A stretch of DNA of 64,000 bases from an uncultured Muribaculaceae bacterium (GTDB lineage: Bacteria > Bacteroidota > Bacteroidia > Bacteroidales > Muribaculaceae). The first letter of the stretch is position 1; the number at the start of each line of letters is the position of its first letter. The notes under the pieces are model-generated. The model had not been told where the DNA came from. It searched no databases and saw only the letters and a program-made list of their open reading frames with translations. The DNA is taken from positions 1-64,000 of the forward strand of contig CAUBWJ010000004.1 in NCBI GenBank assembly GCA_958439725.1. Direction: 5' to 3'. The translations under genes and the position numbers were made by a program. Shown here piece by piece: positions 45,758 through 53,767 of this stretch.

Positions 45758-47404
45758 TTATTTCTGTGTGGTTTCGGGTTTGGGTGTGCGCGGGTTATGT
45801 TCTTTGCCGTATTCGATGGCGGCTTTCACAAATGAAATGAAGAGAGGGCTGGGCGAGAGCACCGTCGAGGAATATTCCGGATGGTACTGCGTGCCTATCA
45901 TCCAGCGGCGCGATGGAATCTCCACCACTTCCACCAGATGAGTCTCGGGGTTTTCGCCCACGCATTTCATGCCGGCGTCCTCGAAGCGCGCGCGGAAGTC
46001 GCCGTTGAATTCGAAGCGGTGACGGTGACGTTCGGTTATGTCGGTCTTGCCGTAGGCCTTCGCGGCGAGGCTGCCGGGCAGAAGCGAGCAGCGGTAAGCG
46101 CCCAGACGCATGGTGCCTCCGAGGTTGGTGATGCTTTTCTGCTCCTCCATGAGGTCGATTACGTTGTAGGGAGTGCCTGGATCCATCTCCGTGGAGTTGG
46201 CGCCTTCGAGTCCGAGCACGTTGCGGGCGAACTCTATCACCATGCACTGCATGCCCAGGCATATTCCCAGAGTGGGGATGTCGGCCTCGCGACACCGGCG
46301 AATGGCCGTGAACTTGCCTTCGATGCCGCGCTGTCCGAATCCCGGAGCGATTATCACGCCGTCGAGTCCGGCAAGCATTTCTCCGACATTGGCGGGAGTT
46401 ATTTTCTCGCTGTGGATAAGGCGTATCTTGATGCGGCGGTTGCTGTAGACGGCTGCCTGAAGAAGGGATTCCTCGATGGATTTGTAAGCGTCCTGAAGTT
46501 CCACGTATTTTCCTACGATGCCTATCTCTACGGTCTCTTCGGCGCTGTGCATCTTGTCAAGGAACTCGCTCCAGCGCGACATGTCGGGGGCCGGGGCGTC
46601 GGTTATGCCCATCAGCCGGAGCACGGTGTCGTCGAGATGCTGCGAGTGCATGGCTATGGGCACCTCGTAGATGGAAGGGAGGTCTACGGACTGCACCACG
46701 GCATCGGGCTGCACGTTGCAGAACTGCGCTATCTTGCGGCGCATCGCGGCCGGAATGTCGCATTCGGAGCGGAGCACGAGGATGTCGGGCTGTATGCCCA
46801 GATGCTGCAGCTCTTTCACCGAATGCTGGGTGGGCTTGGTTTTAAGCTCTTTCGCTGCCTTGAGGAAAGGAACGTATGTAAGGTGGATACAGAGAGAGTC
46901 GCGGCCCAGTTCCCATCGCAGCTGCCTTACGGCCTCGAGGAATGGCAGCGACTCAATGTCGCCCACGGTTCCGCCTATTTCGGTTATCACGAAATCATAG
47001 TCGCCCGATTTTCCGAGCAGAAGCATGTTGCGCTTGATTTCGTCGGTGATATGGGGAATGATCTGTACGGTTTTGCCGAGATAGTCGCCGCGGCGCTCCT
47101 TGTCTATCACGTTCTGATAGATGCGTCCGGTGGTGATGTTGTTGGCGCGCGTGGTGGGGGTGTTGGTGAAGCGTTCGTAGTGGCCGAGGTCGAGGTCTGT
47201 TTCCTGACCGTCAGTGGTCACGTAGCATTCGCCATGCTCGTAGGGGTTGAGCGTGCCGGGGTCGATGTTGATATACGGGTCGAACTTCTGGTTGGTCACT
47301 CTGTAGCCGCGGGCTTTCAGCAGATTGGCCAGAGATGCAGCTATTATTCCTTTGCCCAGAGAGGAAACCACGCCTCCGGTAACAAAGATGTACTTTGGAT
47401 CCAC
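45758..47404 (-). CDS. pyrG: CTP synthase
   Basis: A 548-residue enzyme that converts UTP, ATP and glutamine to CTP. The N-terminal synthase domain opens KYIFVTGGVVSSLGKGI with the P-loop, includes GGTVGDIESLPF, and the C-terminal glutamine amidotransferase has the nucleophile cysteine in PTLGICLGMQCMVIE and the His-Glu pair in IGTQYHPEYSS. It is the first gene of pyrG-yidC-ferritin, with a -7 box 30 bp upstream. Confidence 0.98.
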   Translation of the reverse strand: MDPKYIFVTGGVVSSLGKGIIAASLANLLKARGYRVTNQKFDPYINIDPGTLNPYEHGECYVTTDGQETDLDLGHYERFTNTPTTRANNITTGRIYQNVIDKERRGDYLGKTVQIIPHITDEIKRNMLLLGKSGDYDFVITEIGGTVGDIESLPFLEAVRQLRWELGRDSLCIHLTYVPFLKAAKELKTKPTQHSVKELQHLGIQPDILVLRSECDIPAAMRRKIAQFCNVQPDAVVQSVDLPSIYEVPIAMHSQHLDDTVLRLMGITDAPAPDMSRWSEFLDKMHSAEETVEIGIVGKYVELQDAYKSIEESLLQAAVYSNRRIKIRLIHSEKITPANVGEMLAGLDGVIIAPGFGQRGIEGKFTAIRRCREADIPTLGICLGMQCMVIEFARNVLGLEGANSTEMDPGTPYNVIDLMEEQKSITNLGGTMRLGAYRCSLLPGSLAAKAYGKTDITERHRHRFEFNGDFRARFEDAGMKCVGENPETHLVEVVEIPSRRWMIGTQYHPEYSSTVLSPSPLFISFVKAAIEYGKEHNPRTPKPETTQK

Positions 47405-47433
47405 GCGAAATATTTTCTAAAAATTACAATGTG

Positions 47434-47441
47434 CAAAGGTA
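47434..47441 (-). promoter_or_regulatory. -7 box of the pyrG operon
   Basis: Minus-strand TACCTTTG, 30 bp from the pyrG start codon. The -33 region is not recognisable. Confidence 0.5.
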
Positions 47442-47554
47442 CAAAATTTTGTGAAACGTCGGTTGCGGCATATAAAAAAATCGCCCTGGAGTTTTTCGGT
47501 CAGACATCAGAGTGAAAAAGGCGTAGGATAATTCCGACAACAGAACAGAATTGT

Positions 47555-47623
47555 GCCAAATTACCGAAAAAATTAACGCCAAATTACCGAAAAATTTCGT
47601 GCCAAATTACCGAATTTAAAATT
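47555..47623. repeat. three tandem 23-bp repeats
   Basis: GCCAAATTACCGA begins at 47555, 47578 and 47601, an exact 23-bp period, with A/T-rich, partly conserved 10-base fillers. Twenty-three base pairs is near two helical turns, so the copies present the same face, as in arrays of protein-binding sites. It precedes an ATPase gene remnant. It is not a CRISPR: the spacing sequences are too short and similar. Confidence 0.75.
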
Positions 47624-47641
47624 TGATGACATTGTAAATAG

Positions 47642-47790
47642 AGGACACTTAGTTCTTTGGCGGACCAGATAGATACTGTGCGTATGAAAGAGCCGGCATT
47701 CAGGATGATACTGACGGCAACCGGAGAATATGCGTACCGCCGCCCGGAGGACGGAATTTACGTGGTTCCGGTAGGATGTTTAAAACCGTA
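47642..47790 (+). pseudogene. 3' remnant of an AAA/DUF4143-type ATPase gene
   Basis: An open stretch of about 48 codons after a stop at 47639 encodes LSSLADQIDTVRMKEPAF followed by RMILTATGEYAYRRPEDGIY and VVPVGCLKP before the stop codon. I recognise this as the C-terminal end of the Bacteroidales ATP-binding proteins (AAA with DUF4143-like C-terminus) that end in DGIxVVPxxxLK, from memory and not from a search. The N-terminal nine-tenths are absent. It could alternatively be translated as a 35-residue peptide from the ATG at 47684. Confidence 0.55.
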
Positions 47791-47825
47791 GTCTTATAAA
47801 ATGTCGTTCAGGAACGGGCGCTGAG

Positions 47826-48350
47826 TCAGTGGCGTCCGGGGCGCTGGCCTGAGCCGGAAGAGCCTGTAGAGGGGAGTTCGGAGGGCGTGAGGGTGAAAGG
47901 GGGCCGGTTGTTGCCTGTGGAGGGCGTGGAGGGCCGCGATGGCTGTGATGGCTGCGACTGCTGGGGCGGGAGGGCCGGCCCGGGGTTGCCGCCGGGATTG
48001 GCACCCGAATTGCCGGGACGCACATTGCCTATGTTGATTACCGGCCCGGGATTGCCGCCGCCGTTCCACTGGGGCGGACGTGAGTGCGGGGGCCGCGGAG
48101 CAGGCGACCATGAGGGCGGGTAATAATTGCCGGGATAGCCCCAGTTGCCTGACCATCCCGGGCCTGACAGCGTAGGCCACCAGTTGTTGAATATGCCGTT
48201 TCCGTAATAACCGTCGCCATAGTAACCGCCGTCGTAGTAAGGATCGGAGTCGATGGCTGTGCCCCACATCACGTCGCACCCCTGGACCAGAAGTCCCGAG
48301 GCCGTGACAGCTGCGGCCGCCATAATCTTTTTCAGGGCATGACGTTTCAT
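47826..48350 (-). CDS. Tyr/Gly/Pro-rich small lipoprotein
   Basis: A 174-residue exported protein with a lipobox (ASGLLVQGC, Cys near residue 25). The mature part is low-complexity: a Tyr/Gly/Asp run (YYDGGYYGDGYYGNG, about 38-52), a Trp/Pro/Gly stretch, then Gly/Pro/Asn and Ser/Pro-rich repeats (QSQPSQPSRPSTPSTG). No fold or enzyme motif is visible. It is probably a surface or periplasmic structural or adhesive protein. It is divergent from the large outer-membrane receptor gene. The overlap with long reverse-strand frames reflects the GC-rich repeats only. Confidence 0.7.
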   Translation of the reverse strand: MKRHALKKIMAAAAVTASGLLVQGCDVMWGTAIDSDPYYDGGYYGDGYYGNGIFNNWWPTLSGPGWSGNWGYPGNYYPPSWSPAPRPPHSRPPQWNGGGNPGPVINIGNVRPGNSGANPGGNPGPALPPQQSQPSQPSRPSTPSTGNNRPPFTLTPSELPSTGSSGSGQRPGRH

Positions 48351-48618
48351 AGTCGTAATTTCTTTATGTAATTAAGACGTCGGCGGGGCGGAAAAAGTTT
48401 GGCTCCGACACTGTTAAATAAATCTGACACAAAGGCGGGACACCCTTTCGGAAACACTCTTAACATTTTTTTTGAGAGAATCCTGAAGCGTGGTTAAACC
48501 AAATCTAACTTTTATAGTCAATTTTTTTGTGAATTAGTTTTAACAGCATGGTTTCCCGGCCGACCGATGGCCCGTGAACCTCGCTCAGATTAAAAATCAA
48601 ACCAAACCGAACAGATTT

Positions 48619-51420
48619 ATGAGAGGGACAATTACCGCTCTGATGCTTCTTTGCTCCATAGCCGGAGCCCTTGCCGCCAATATCCGGGGCAAGGTGACCG
48701 ACAATGCGGGCGAACCGATGATGCAGGCTACCGTGAGGCTTCTTGCCGCAAAAGATTCCACGTATATAAATGGTCTGAAAACCAAAAACGACGGCAGCTT
48801 CGTGCTTACCGGTGTGAAATCAGGCAAATACATTGTGGAAGCTTCCTATCTTGGCTATAACAATACGTTTGTAGACGTCACGGTTGGCTCCGCCAATGTT
48901 AATCTGAAGCCCATAGTGCTCAGTGAGTCGTCAATAATGCTCCAGGAAGTGAGCGTGACGGGCGTGAAGACGCAGATCAAGGTATCGGAGGACACGGTGG
49001 AATACAACGCCGACTCATACAAAACGCAGCCCAACGCCGTGGTGGAGGACCTGCTGAAACGCCTGCCCGGCGTGGAGGTGGACTCCGACGGTAAAATCAC
49101 CGCCAACGGCAAAGAAGTGAGCAAGATTCTCATAGACGGCAAAGAGTTTTTCAGCGACGACCCCAAGGTGGCCTCGAAAAACCTTCCCGTGGAGATGATA
49201 GAGAAACTGCAGGTGGTTGACCGCAAGAGCGACCTGGCCCGCCTGACCGGCGTGGACGACGGCGAGGATGAGACCGTGATCAATCTTTCGGTGAAGAAGA
49301 ATATGAAGAACGGTTATTTCGGAACCATCGAAGGCGGATACGGCACCGATCAGCGCTATCTCGGCACGTTCAACGTAAATAAGTTCTGGGGCGACAACCA
49401 GGTGACACTTCTGGGTAATTTCAATAATGTGAACCAGCTCGGCTTCACCGACAGCAACGGCAACCGTTTCCGCCGCTTCGGAGGCACCAACGGCATAAAT
49501 GTGTCGCAGGCCTTCGGCGTGAACTTCAATGTGGGCAACAAAGAGATATTCCGAGTTGGCGGTGATGTGATGTACAGCCACTCCGACCGCACCTCACTCA
49601 TGAAACGCGAGCGTCAGTACCTCTTCCCCGACTCCTCCTCATGGTCAACATCCGGACAGGATAACCGCAACCGCGGCCACAATATACGCGCCGACTTCCG
49701 CATACAGTGGAATCCCGACTCGTTCAACACTCTCGAAATCCGTCCCAATATCTCCTACAACCTGAGTCATACCGAGAGTCTCGACTCAACGATGCTCCGC
49801 GCCGGCGACGCCCTGCGCTCTCCCGTGAACCGCTCGTTCAACACCAACGATTCCAAAGGCCACTCCATAGAATTCGGACTGAATTTCATCTATAATCATA
49901 AATTCCGCAGCCGTCCCGGACGATCATTCTCCATTCAGGCACGATATAATCATTCCAACGTGCGCGAGGACGAGACATCCTATTCGCTCAACCGCTTCTT
50001 CATGCTCAACGACTCCATCGACCTCTACGACCAGCTGCAGGACAACCACACATGGAGCGACAATGTAAACTCACGCATAAGCTGGACAGAACCGATAGGC
50101 GACGTGAAAAACGGCAACTTCCTCACCGCTTCTTACCGCATACAGTACCGCTGGAACAATTCCGACAAAATCGTGGACTATCATCCTGTGATTCCCGGCA
50201 TTGACGGAGGGATGCCCGAACTCGATTACTCTCAGATACTCTATGCCGACAGCCTGAGCAACCGTTTCCGCAACGATTACTTCAACCAGGACATCCGCCT
50301 GGGCTTCAAGCATGTGTCGAAAACTCACAATCTCGACGTGGGTATGTCATTGGTTCCCTCGATGCTCAAGAGCATCAACCTTATCAATGATGCCAAGAAC
50401 ATCCCTTCGCGCTGGGTGTGGAACGTGGCACCATATATGCGCTACCGCTTCAAGATAAGCCGCACCAGCTCGTTTAACGTAGACTACCGCGCGCGCTCCA
50501 CGCAGCCTTCCGTAACACAGTTGCAGCCGGTCGACGATGTCTCCGACCCTCTCAATATCGTGAGAGGTAATCCGGAGCTGAAACCCACGTTCACCCACAA
50601 CATGAATGTACGCTATCAGAACTTCAACGCCGAAAGCCAGCGCTCCATAATGGTGATGACCAACTGGAGCCTCACCCAGAATTCCATAGTGTCGCGCACC
50701 TCCTACAACAGCCTCACCGGCGGCCGCCTCACCGAATACGTGAACGTAAACGGCGTGTGGAACGGAAACCTGATGGCCATGTACTCGCAGCCGCTGCGCA
50801 ACAAGGCCTGGCAGGTGAGCCTCCACACATTCAACCGCATATCGCGCACCATGGGCTACAACAACGGAGAGGAAAACCGAAGCACCTCCCTCAATGTAAG
50901 CTTCATGCCCTCGATTGCATTCCGTCCGTCCAACCTGGAATTCGAGCTGCGTCCCCGCTACAGCCTCCAGCACACTGTCAACAGCCTGAAATCGAGCGGC
51001 AACATGAACGTACACAGCTATGGAGGCTCATTCCACGCTTACTATTATACCCCGATAGGCATAGTCCTTGACTCGGATCTCAACTATTCCGCAACCAAGG
51101 GTTACTCCAACGGCTACGATACCCACCAGTGGCTGTGGAATGCATCCATCTCCTATCAGACACTGCGCGACCGCTCGCTCACATTTGCAGTGAAAGCCTA
51201 CGACCTTCTGCAGCAGCGCAGCAGCATATCACGTTCGGTTACCGCCAACTATATCGACGATACCCGCTACAACAATCTCACCCGTTACTTCATGTTCACG
51301 GTGAGCTACCGCTTCAACACCTTCGGCAAGGGCAACCGTCCTTCCGACCGTAACGGATTCGGAGGCCCCGGCGGTCCTGGCGGCGGTCCCGGCAGAGGAG
51401 GCCGTCCGCCCCGCTTCTGA
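48619..51420 (+). CDS. large outer-membrane beta-barrel protein, TonB-receptor-like
   Basis: A 933-residue protein: signal peptide (MRGTITALMLLCSIAGALAA), carboxypeptidase-regulatory-like domain (NIRGKVTDNAGEPMMQATVR), a plug (VVEDLLKRLPGVEVDSDGKI, then ILIDGKEFFSDDPKVASKNL) and a long beta-barrel. The plug ends with a variant of the usual IxRIEVLxG (IEKLQVVDRKSDLARLTG), seen in a receptor-like group with no known ligand. The C-terminus is a striking Gly/Pro/Arg tail (GFGGPGGPGGGPGRGGRPPR). The ATG at 48619 is chosen because it begins the signal peptide; a GTG at 48574 is in frame. The divergent neighbour encodes another low-complexity envelope protein. Confidence 0.85.
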   Translation: MRGTITALMLLCSIAGALAANIRGKVTDNAGEPMMQATVRLLAAKDSTYINGLKTKNDGSFVLTGVKSGKYIVEASYLGYNNTFVDVTVGSANVNLKPIVLSESSIMLQEVSVTGVKTQIKVSEDTVEYNADSYKTQPNAVVEDLLKRLPGVEVDSDGKITANGKEVSKILIDGKEFFSDDPKVASKNLPVEMIEKLQVVDRKSDLARLTGVDDGEDETVINLSVKKNMKNGYFGTIEGGYGTDQRYLGTFNVNKFWGDNQVTLLGNFNNVNQLGFTDSNGNRFRRFGGTNGINVSQAFGVNFNVGNKEIFRVGGDVMYSHSDRTSLMKRERQYLFPDSSSWSTSGQDNRNRGHNIRADFRIQWNPDSFNTLEIRPNISYNLSHTESLDSTMLRAGDALRSPVNRSFNTNDSKGHSIEFGLNFIYNHKFRSRPGRSFSIQARYNHSNVREDETSYSLNRFFMLNDSIDLYDQLQDNHTWSDNVNSRISWTEPIGDVKNGNFLTASYRIQYRWNNSDKIVDYHPVIPGIDGGMPELDYSQILYADSLSNRFRNDYFNQDIRLGFKHVSKTHNLDVGMSLVPSMLKSINLINDAKNIPSRWVWNVAPYMRYRFKISRTSSFNVDYRARSTQPSVTQLQPVDDVSDPLNIVRGNPELKPTFTHNMNVRYQNFNAESQRSIMVMTNWSLTQNSIVSRTSYNSLTGGRLTEYVNVNGVWNGNLMAMYSQPLRNKAWQVSLHTFNRISRTMGYNNGEENRSTSLNVSFMPSIAFRPSNLEFELRPRYSLQHTVNSLKSSGNMNVHSYGGSFHAYYYTPIGIVLDSDLNYSATKGYSNGYDTHQWLWNASISYQTLRDRSLTFAVKAYDLLQQRSSISRSVTANYIDDTRYNNLTRYFMFTVSYRFNTFGKGNRPSDRNGFGGPGGPGGGPGRGGRPPRF

Positions 51421-51462
51421 TGAATGCCGTTCTCTCGGTTGATAAATAATAATGATAGGCTT

Positions 51463-51512
51463 AAAAAGTCCGTTTCCGCATGCTGAGCCAAGCAAAGGAA
51501 ACGGACTTTTTT
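51463..51512 (+). terminator. terminator of the large outer-membrane protein gene
   Basis: A 15-bp perfect stem (AAAAAGTCCGTTTCC / GGAAACGGACTTTTT) with a 19-base loop and a T-run, 42 bp after the stop codon. Confidence 0.85.
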
Positions 51513-51533
51513 CTATTTGTGCAGAAAAAATTA

Positions 51534-51541
51534 TATTTTTG
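51534..51541 (+). promoter_or_regulatory. -7 box of the cytidylate-kinase-like gene
   Basis: TATTTTTG, 35 bp upstream of the ATG at 51577 and just after the preceding terminator. Confidence 0.45.
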
Positions 51542-51576
51542 TCAAAACCAAAATCCATTACAGGAAACGTCACGCC

Positions 51577-52272
51577 ATGAAAGAGAACAATACCACCCCG
51601 GAGGCAGCCCCGAAAGCTGCCGGCAATAACAGAAATATTGTGATAACCATAGGCCGCTCGTTCGGTAGCGGCGGCCGCGTGCTCGGCCGCAAGCTGGCCG
51701 ATGCCTTCGGATTCAGCTATTATGACAAGGAGCTGCTGAGCGAGGCCGCCAAGCGCGCGGGCGTGAGCCGGGAGTTTTTCGAGAAGAGCGACGAACGGTT
51801 TCCGTCGTTTTTCAACGGTATTTTCTCGTTTGCCTTCGGCATGAGCCCCACAAGCTATTTCACCGGCCCCACGGCCATAAGCGACGACAGCCTTTATCGC
51901 GCCCAGAGCGATTTCATCCACTCGCTTGCCGAAAAGGATTCGTGTGTGATAGTGGGCCGCAGCTCTGATTACGTGCTGCGCGATTTTCCCCGCACCGTCA
52001 ATATTTTCGTGCATGCTCCGGAGGATGTCTGCGCCCGGCGTATAATGGACCGCGACCCCGACGCTCCGACTCTTGAAAAAGCCCGCGCCAAGGCCGCACG
52101 CATCAATAAACTGCGTTCGAACTATTATAATTTCTATACCGACAAGACATGGGGTGCCGCGTCAAGCTACGATCTGACATTCGACACCTCACTTCTGACG
52201 ATGGACCAGATTGTGGAAGTGGTTGCTCACTACATCAGGCTGCGCTTCCCCGACGCCTTGAAGGCGAAGTGA
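51577..52272 (+). CDS. cytidylate kinase-like family protein
   Basis: A 231-residue P-loop protein of the cytidylate-kinase-like family (Cytidylate_kin2 type). The nucleotide loop is IGRSFGSGGRVLGRKLADAF and the fold continues YYDKELLSEAAKRAGVSREF, VIVGRSSDYVLRDFP and VCARRIMDRD. Its N-terminal IGRSFGSGGRxIG form is typical of this group, whose substrate has not been settled and which is distinct from the essential Cmk. The start at 51577 (MKENNTTPE) sits 35 bp after a predicted promoter. Its 3' end overlaps the convergent membrane-protein gene by 38 bp. Confidence 0.83.
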   Translation: MKENNTTPEAAPKAAGNNRNIVITIGRSFGSGGRVLGRKLADAFGFSYYDKELLSEAAKRAGVSREFFEKSDERFPSFFNGIFSFAFGMSPTSYFTGPTAISDDSLYRAQSDFIHSLAEKDSCVIVGRSSDYVLRDFPRTVNIFVHAPEDVCARRIMDRDPDAPTLEKARAKAARINKLRSNYYNFYTDKTWGAASSYDLTFDTSLLTMDQIVEVVAHYIRLRFPDALKAK

Positions 52273-52801
52273 CAAGCATGCTCTGAAGCGCCCAGTTGAG
52301 GGCTGCGCTCACGAGCAGTATGCCTGTGAGCAGTACCACCACGGAGTTCATGGTGCGCACGGTGGTGCAGAGAATCACCACACCTGCCCCTATGAGCACT
52401 ACCGGAATTATATAGAAGCCGAAAGGCATGGCGAACGGTTTGCTGAGCCATGCCATGAGCACAATCTCGTAGATGCCGTAGAGAATCAGCACCGCGGCGA
52501 AGAGATAGGCTATCAGCCCCACGAAGAAACCGGGCTGCACCACCATCCACACACCGAAAGCGATGCATCCTATGGATGCGACTACCGACGAGCCGGTGGC
52601 GCGGCGGCATTGGGTGCCGTCGCCGCAGTCGCGTTTTTCCACAAATCCGGAAATGAGGTTATAGATGCCCGGAATTATGAACATAAGTCCGACGGCTATT
52701 ACAATCCACGAAAGGATGTCGAGACGTGAATGCCATACAATCATAAGTATGCCCACCAGCGCTGTAATGAAGATGGTGAGCCAGGAAGTGCTTGAGCGCA
52801 T
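52235..52801 (-). CDS. HdeD/DUF308-family membrane protein
   Basis: A 188-residue inner-membrane protein with six hydrophobic helices in pairs, e.g. WLTIFITALVGILMIVWHS, ILSWIVIAVGLMFIIPGIYN and VVASIGCIAFGVWMVVQPGF. Alternating helices with G-x-x-L(I)-P and YxI motifs fit the HdeD/DUF308 group, of which the E. coli member is linked to acid resistance. The exact role is unknown. The C-terminal ~12 codons overlap the opposite gene, so the two cannot be altered independently there. Confidence 0.75.
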   Translation of the reverse strand: MRSSTSWLTIFITALVGILMIVWHSRLDILSWIVIAVGLMFIIPGIYNLISGFVEKRDCGDGTQCRRATGSSVVASIGCIAFGVWMVVQPGFFVGLIAYLFAAVLILYGIYEIVLMAWLSKPFAMPFGFYIIPVVLIGAGVVILCTTVRTMNSVVVLLTGILLVSAALNWALQSMLVTSPSRRRGSAA

Positions 52802-52858
52802 AGTTGTAAACGTTAGTTTATACTAATACGCCGTGGAAGCCGGGATTGTTCGGGGAAA

Positions 52859-53761
52859 TCAGGCCAGCAGGGCCAGCATCACGGAATAGAGCAGAATAAG
52901 GACGGCCGTCATGCCGAGGAGGGGTGTGAGCGCGGCCCCCGAGCGGCGTCCCATAGCCATGCAGATTCCTCCTGATGCCACCAGATAGACAGCAGGCACA
53001 GCGAGTGCCCACGGGGAGATTGCCGCCCAGACGATCCACATCAAGGCCACGGCGGCAAGCGCGTTGGCGGCATAGAGGCCGCGGGAGAGCGTAGGGCCGA
53101 GAAGGATGGCGAGGGTGGTCTTGCCAACGGCGCGGTCGTCGGCAGCGTCGCGGTAGTTGTTTACAATCAGCACATTCGCGGTCATCATGCCTATGGCAAG
53201 CGATGATGCCGCCACCGTGGCGGTGAAATATCCCGTCTGGAGATAGAAGGTGAGGTTTACGGGCACAATGCCGAAGAACACCACTACGGCCACTTCGCCC
53301 AGGGCGTGACGCGACAGCGGGTATGGGCCCGCGCTGTAGGCAAGCGCTCCCAGTGCCGTCACCGCACCGACAATCAGCAGCCACCAGCCTCCGAACGCGA
53401 TCAGCGACAATCCTATGCAGCAGGCCACGCCGAGAGTGGCGAATGTGGCCACGAGCATGGCGCGCGGAGTGATGTCTCCTTCGGTCACGCCGCGGCGCGG
53501 CCCTTCGCGCCCGGGACGGTCGAGACCGTCGCGGTAATCGTAGTATTCATTGGCGAAGTTGGAGGCAATCTGGGCCAGAACGGCGAATGCCAGACACAGC
53601 AGCGCCGGCACCAGGCGTGATGCTCCGTAAAGCGAGGCAAGTCCCCAGGCGGCTATCACGCCGGCCACGGATACCGGGAGAGTGCGCAGGCGCATGGCCT
53701 CTATCCACGATTTAATTTTCGACGGATGCCTTGCGGGTTCCGCGCTTTCATACGTTTTCAT
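52859..53761 (-). CDS. menA: 1,4-dihydroxy-2-naphthoate polyprenyltransferase
   Basis: A 300-residue inner-membrane prenyltransferase that joins DHNA to a polyprenyl chain in menaquinone synthesis. Nine or so helices are present. The two prenyl-diphosphate/Mg sites are visible as NFANEYYDYRDGLDRPGREG (about 80-97) and NNYRDAADDRAVGKTTLA (about 205-222). The RTLPVSVAGVIAAWGLA start is typical of MenA. It is the last gene of a run with the ATPase-TOPRIM gene (gap 6 bp). ubiE/menG, a later step, lies 4 kb away in the same direction. Confidence 0.94.
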   Translation of the reverse strand: MKTYESAEPARHPSKIKSWIEAMRLRTLPVSVAGVIAAWGLASLYGASRLVPALLCLAFAVLAQIASNFANEYYDYRDGLDRPGREGPRRGVTEGDITPRAMLVATFATLGVACCIGLSLIAFGGWWLLIVGAVTALGALAYSAGPYPLSRHALGEVAVVVFFGIVPVNLTFYLQTGYFTATVAASSLAIGMMTANVLIVNNYRDAADDRAVGKTTLAILLGPTLSRGLYAANALAAVALMWIVWAAISPWALAVPAVYLVASGGICMAMGRRSGAALTPLLGMTAVLILLYSVMLALLA

Positions 53762-53767
53762 TTATTA

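Noticed and set aside
45881..47515. A 544-residue open frame antisense to pyrG
   Set aside because: It mirrors the pyrG reading frame in GC-rich DNA, has no recognisable family or signal, and pyrG itself is certain.
47555..47623. A CRISPR array
   Set aside because: Only three units with a 23-bp period and similar, very short fillers; no cas genes.
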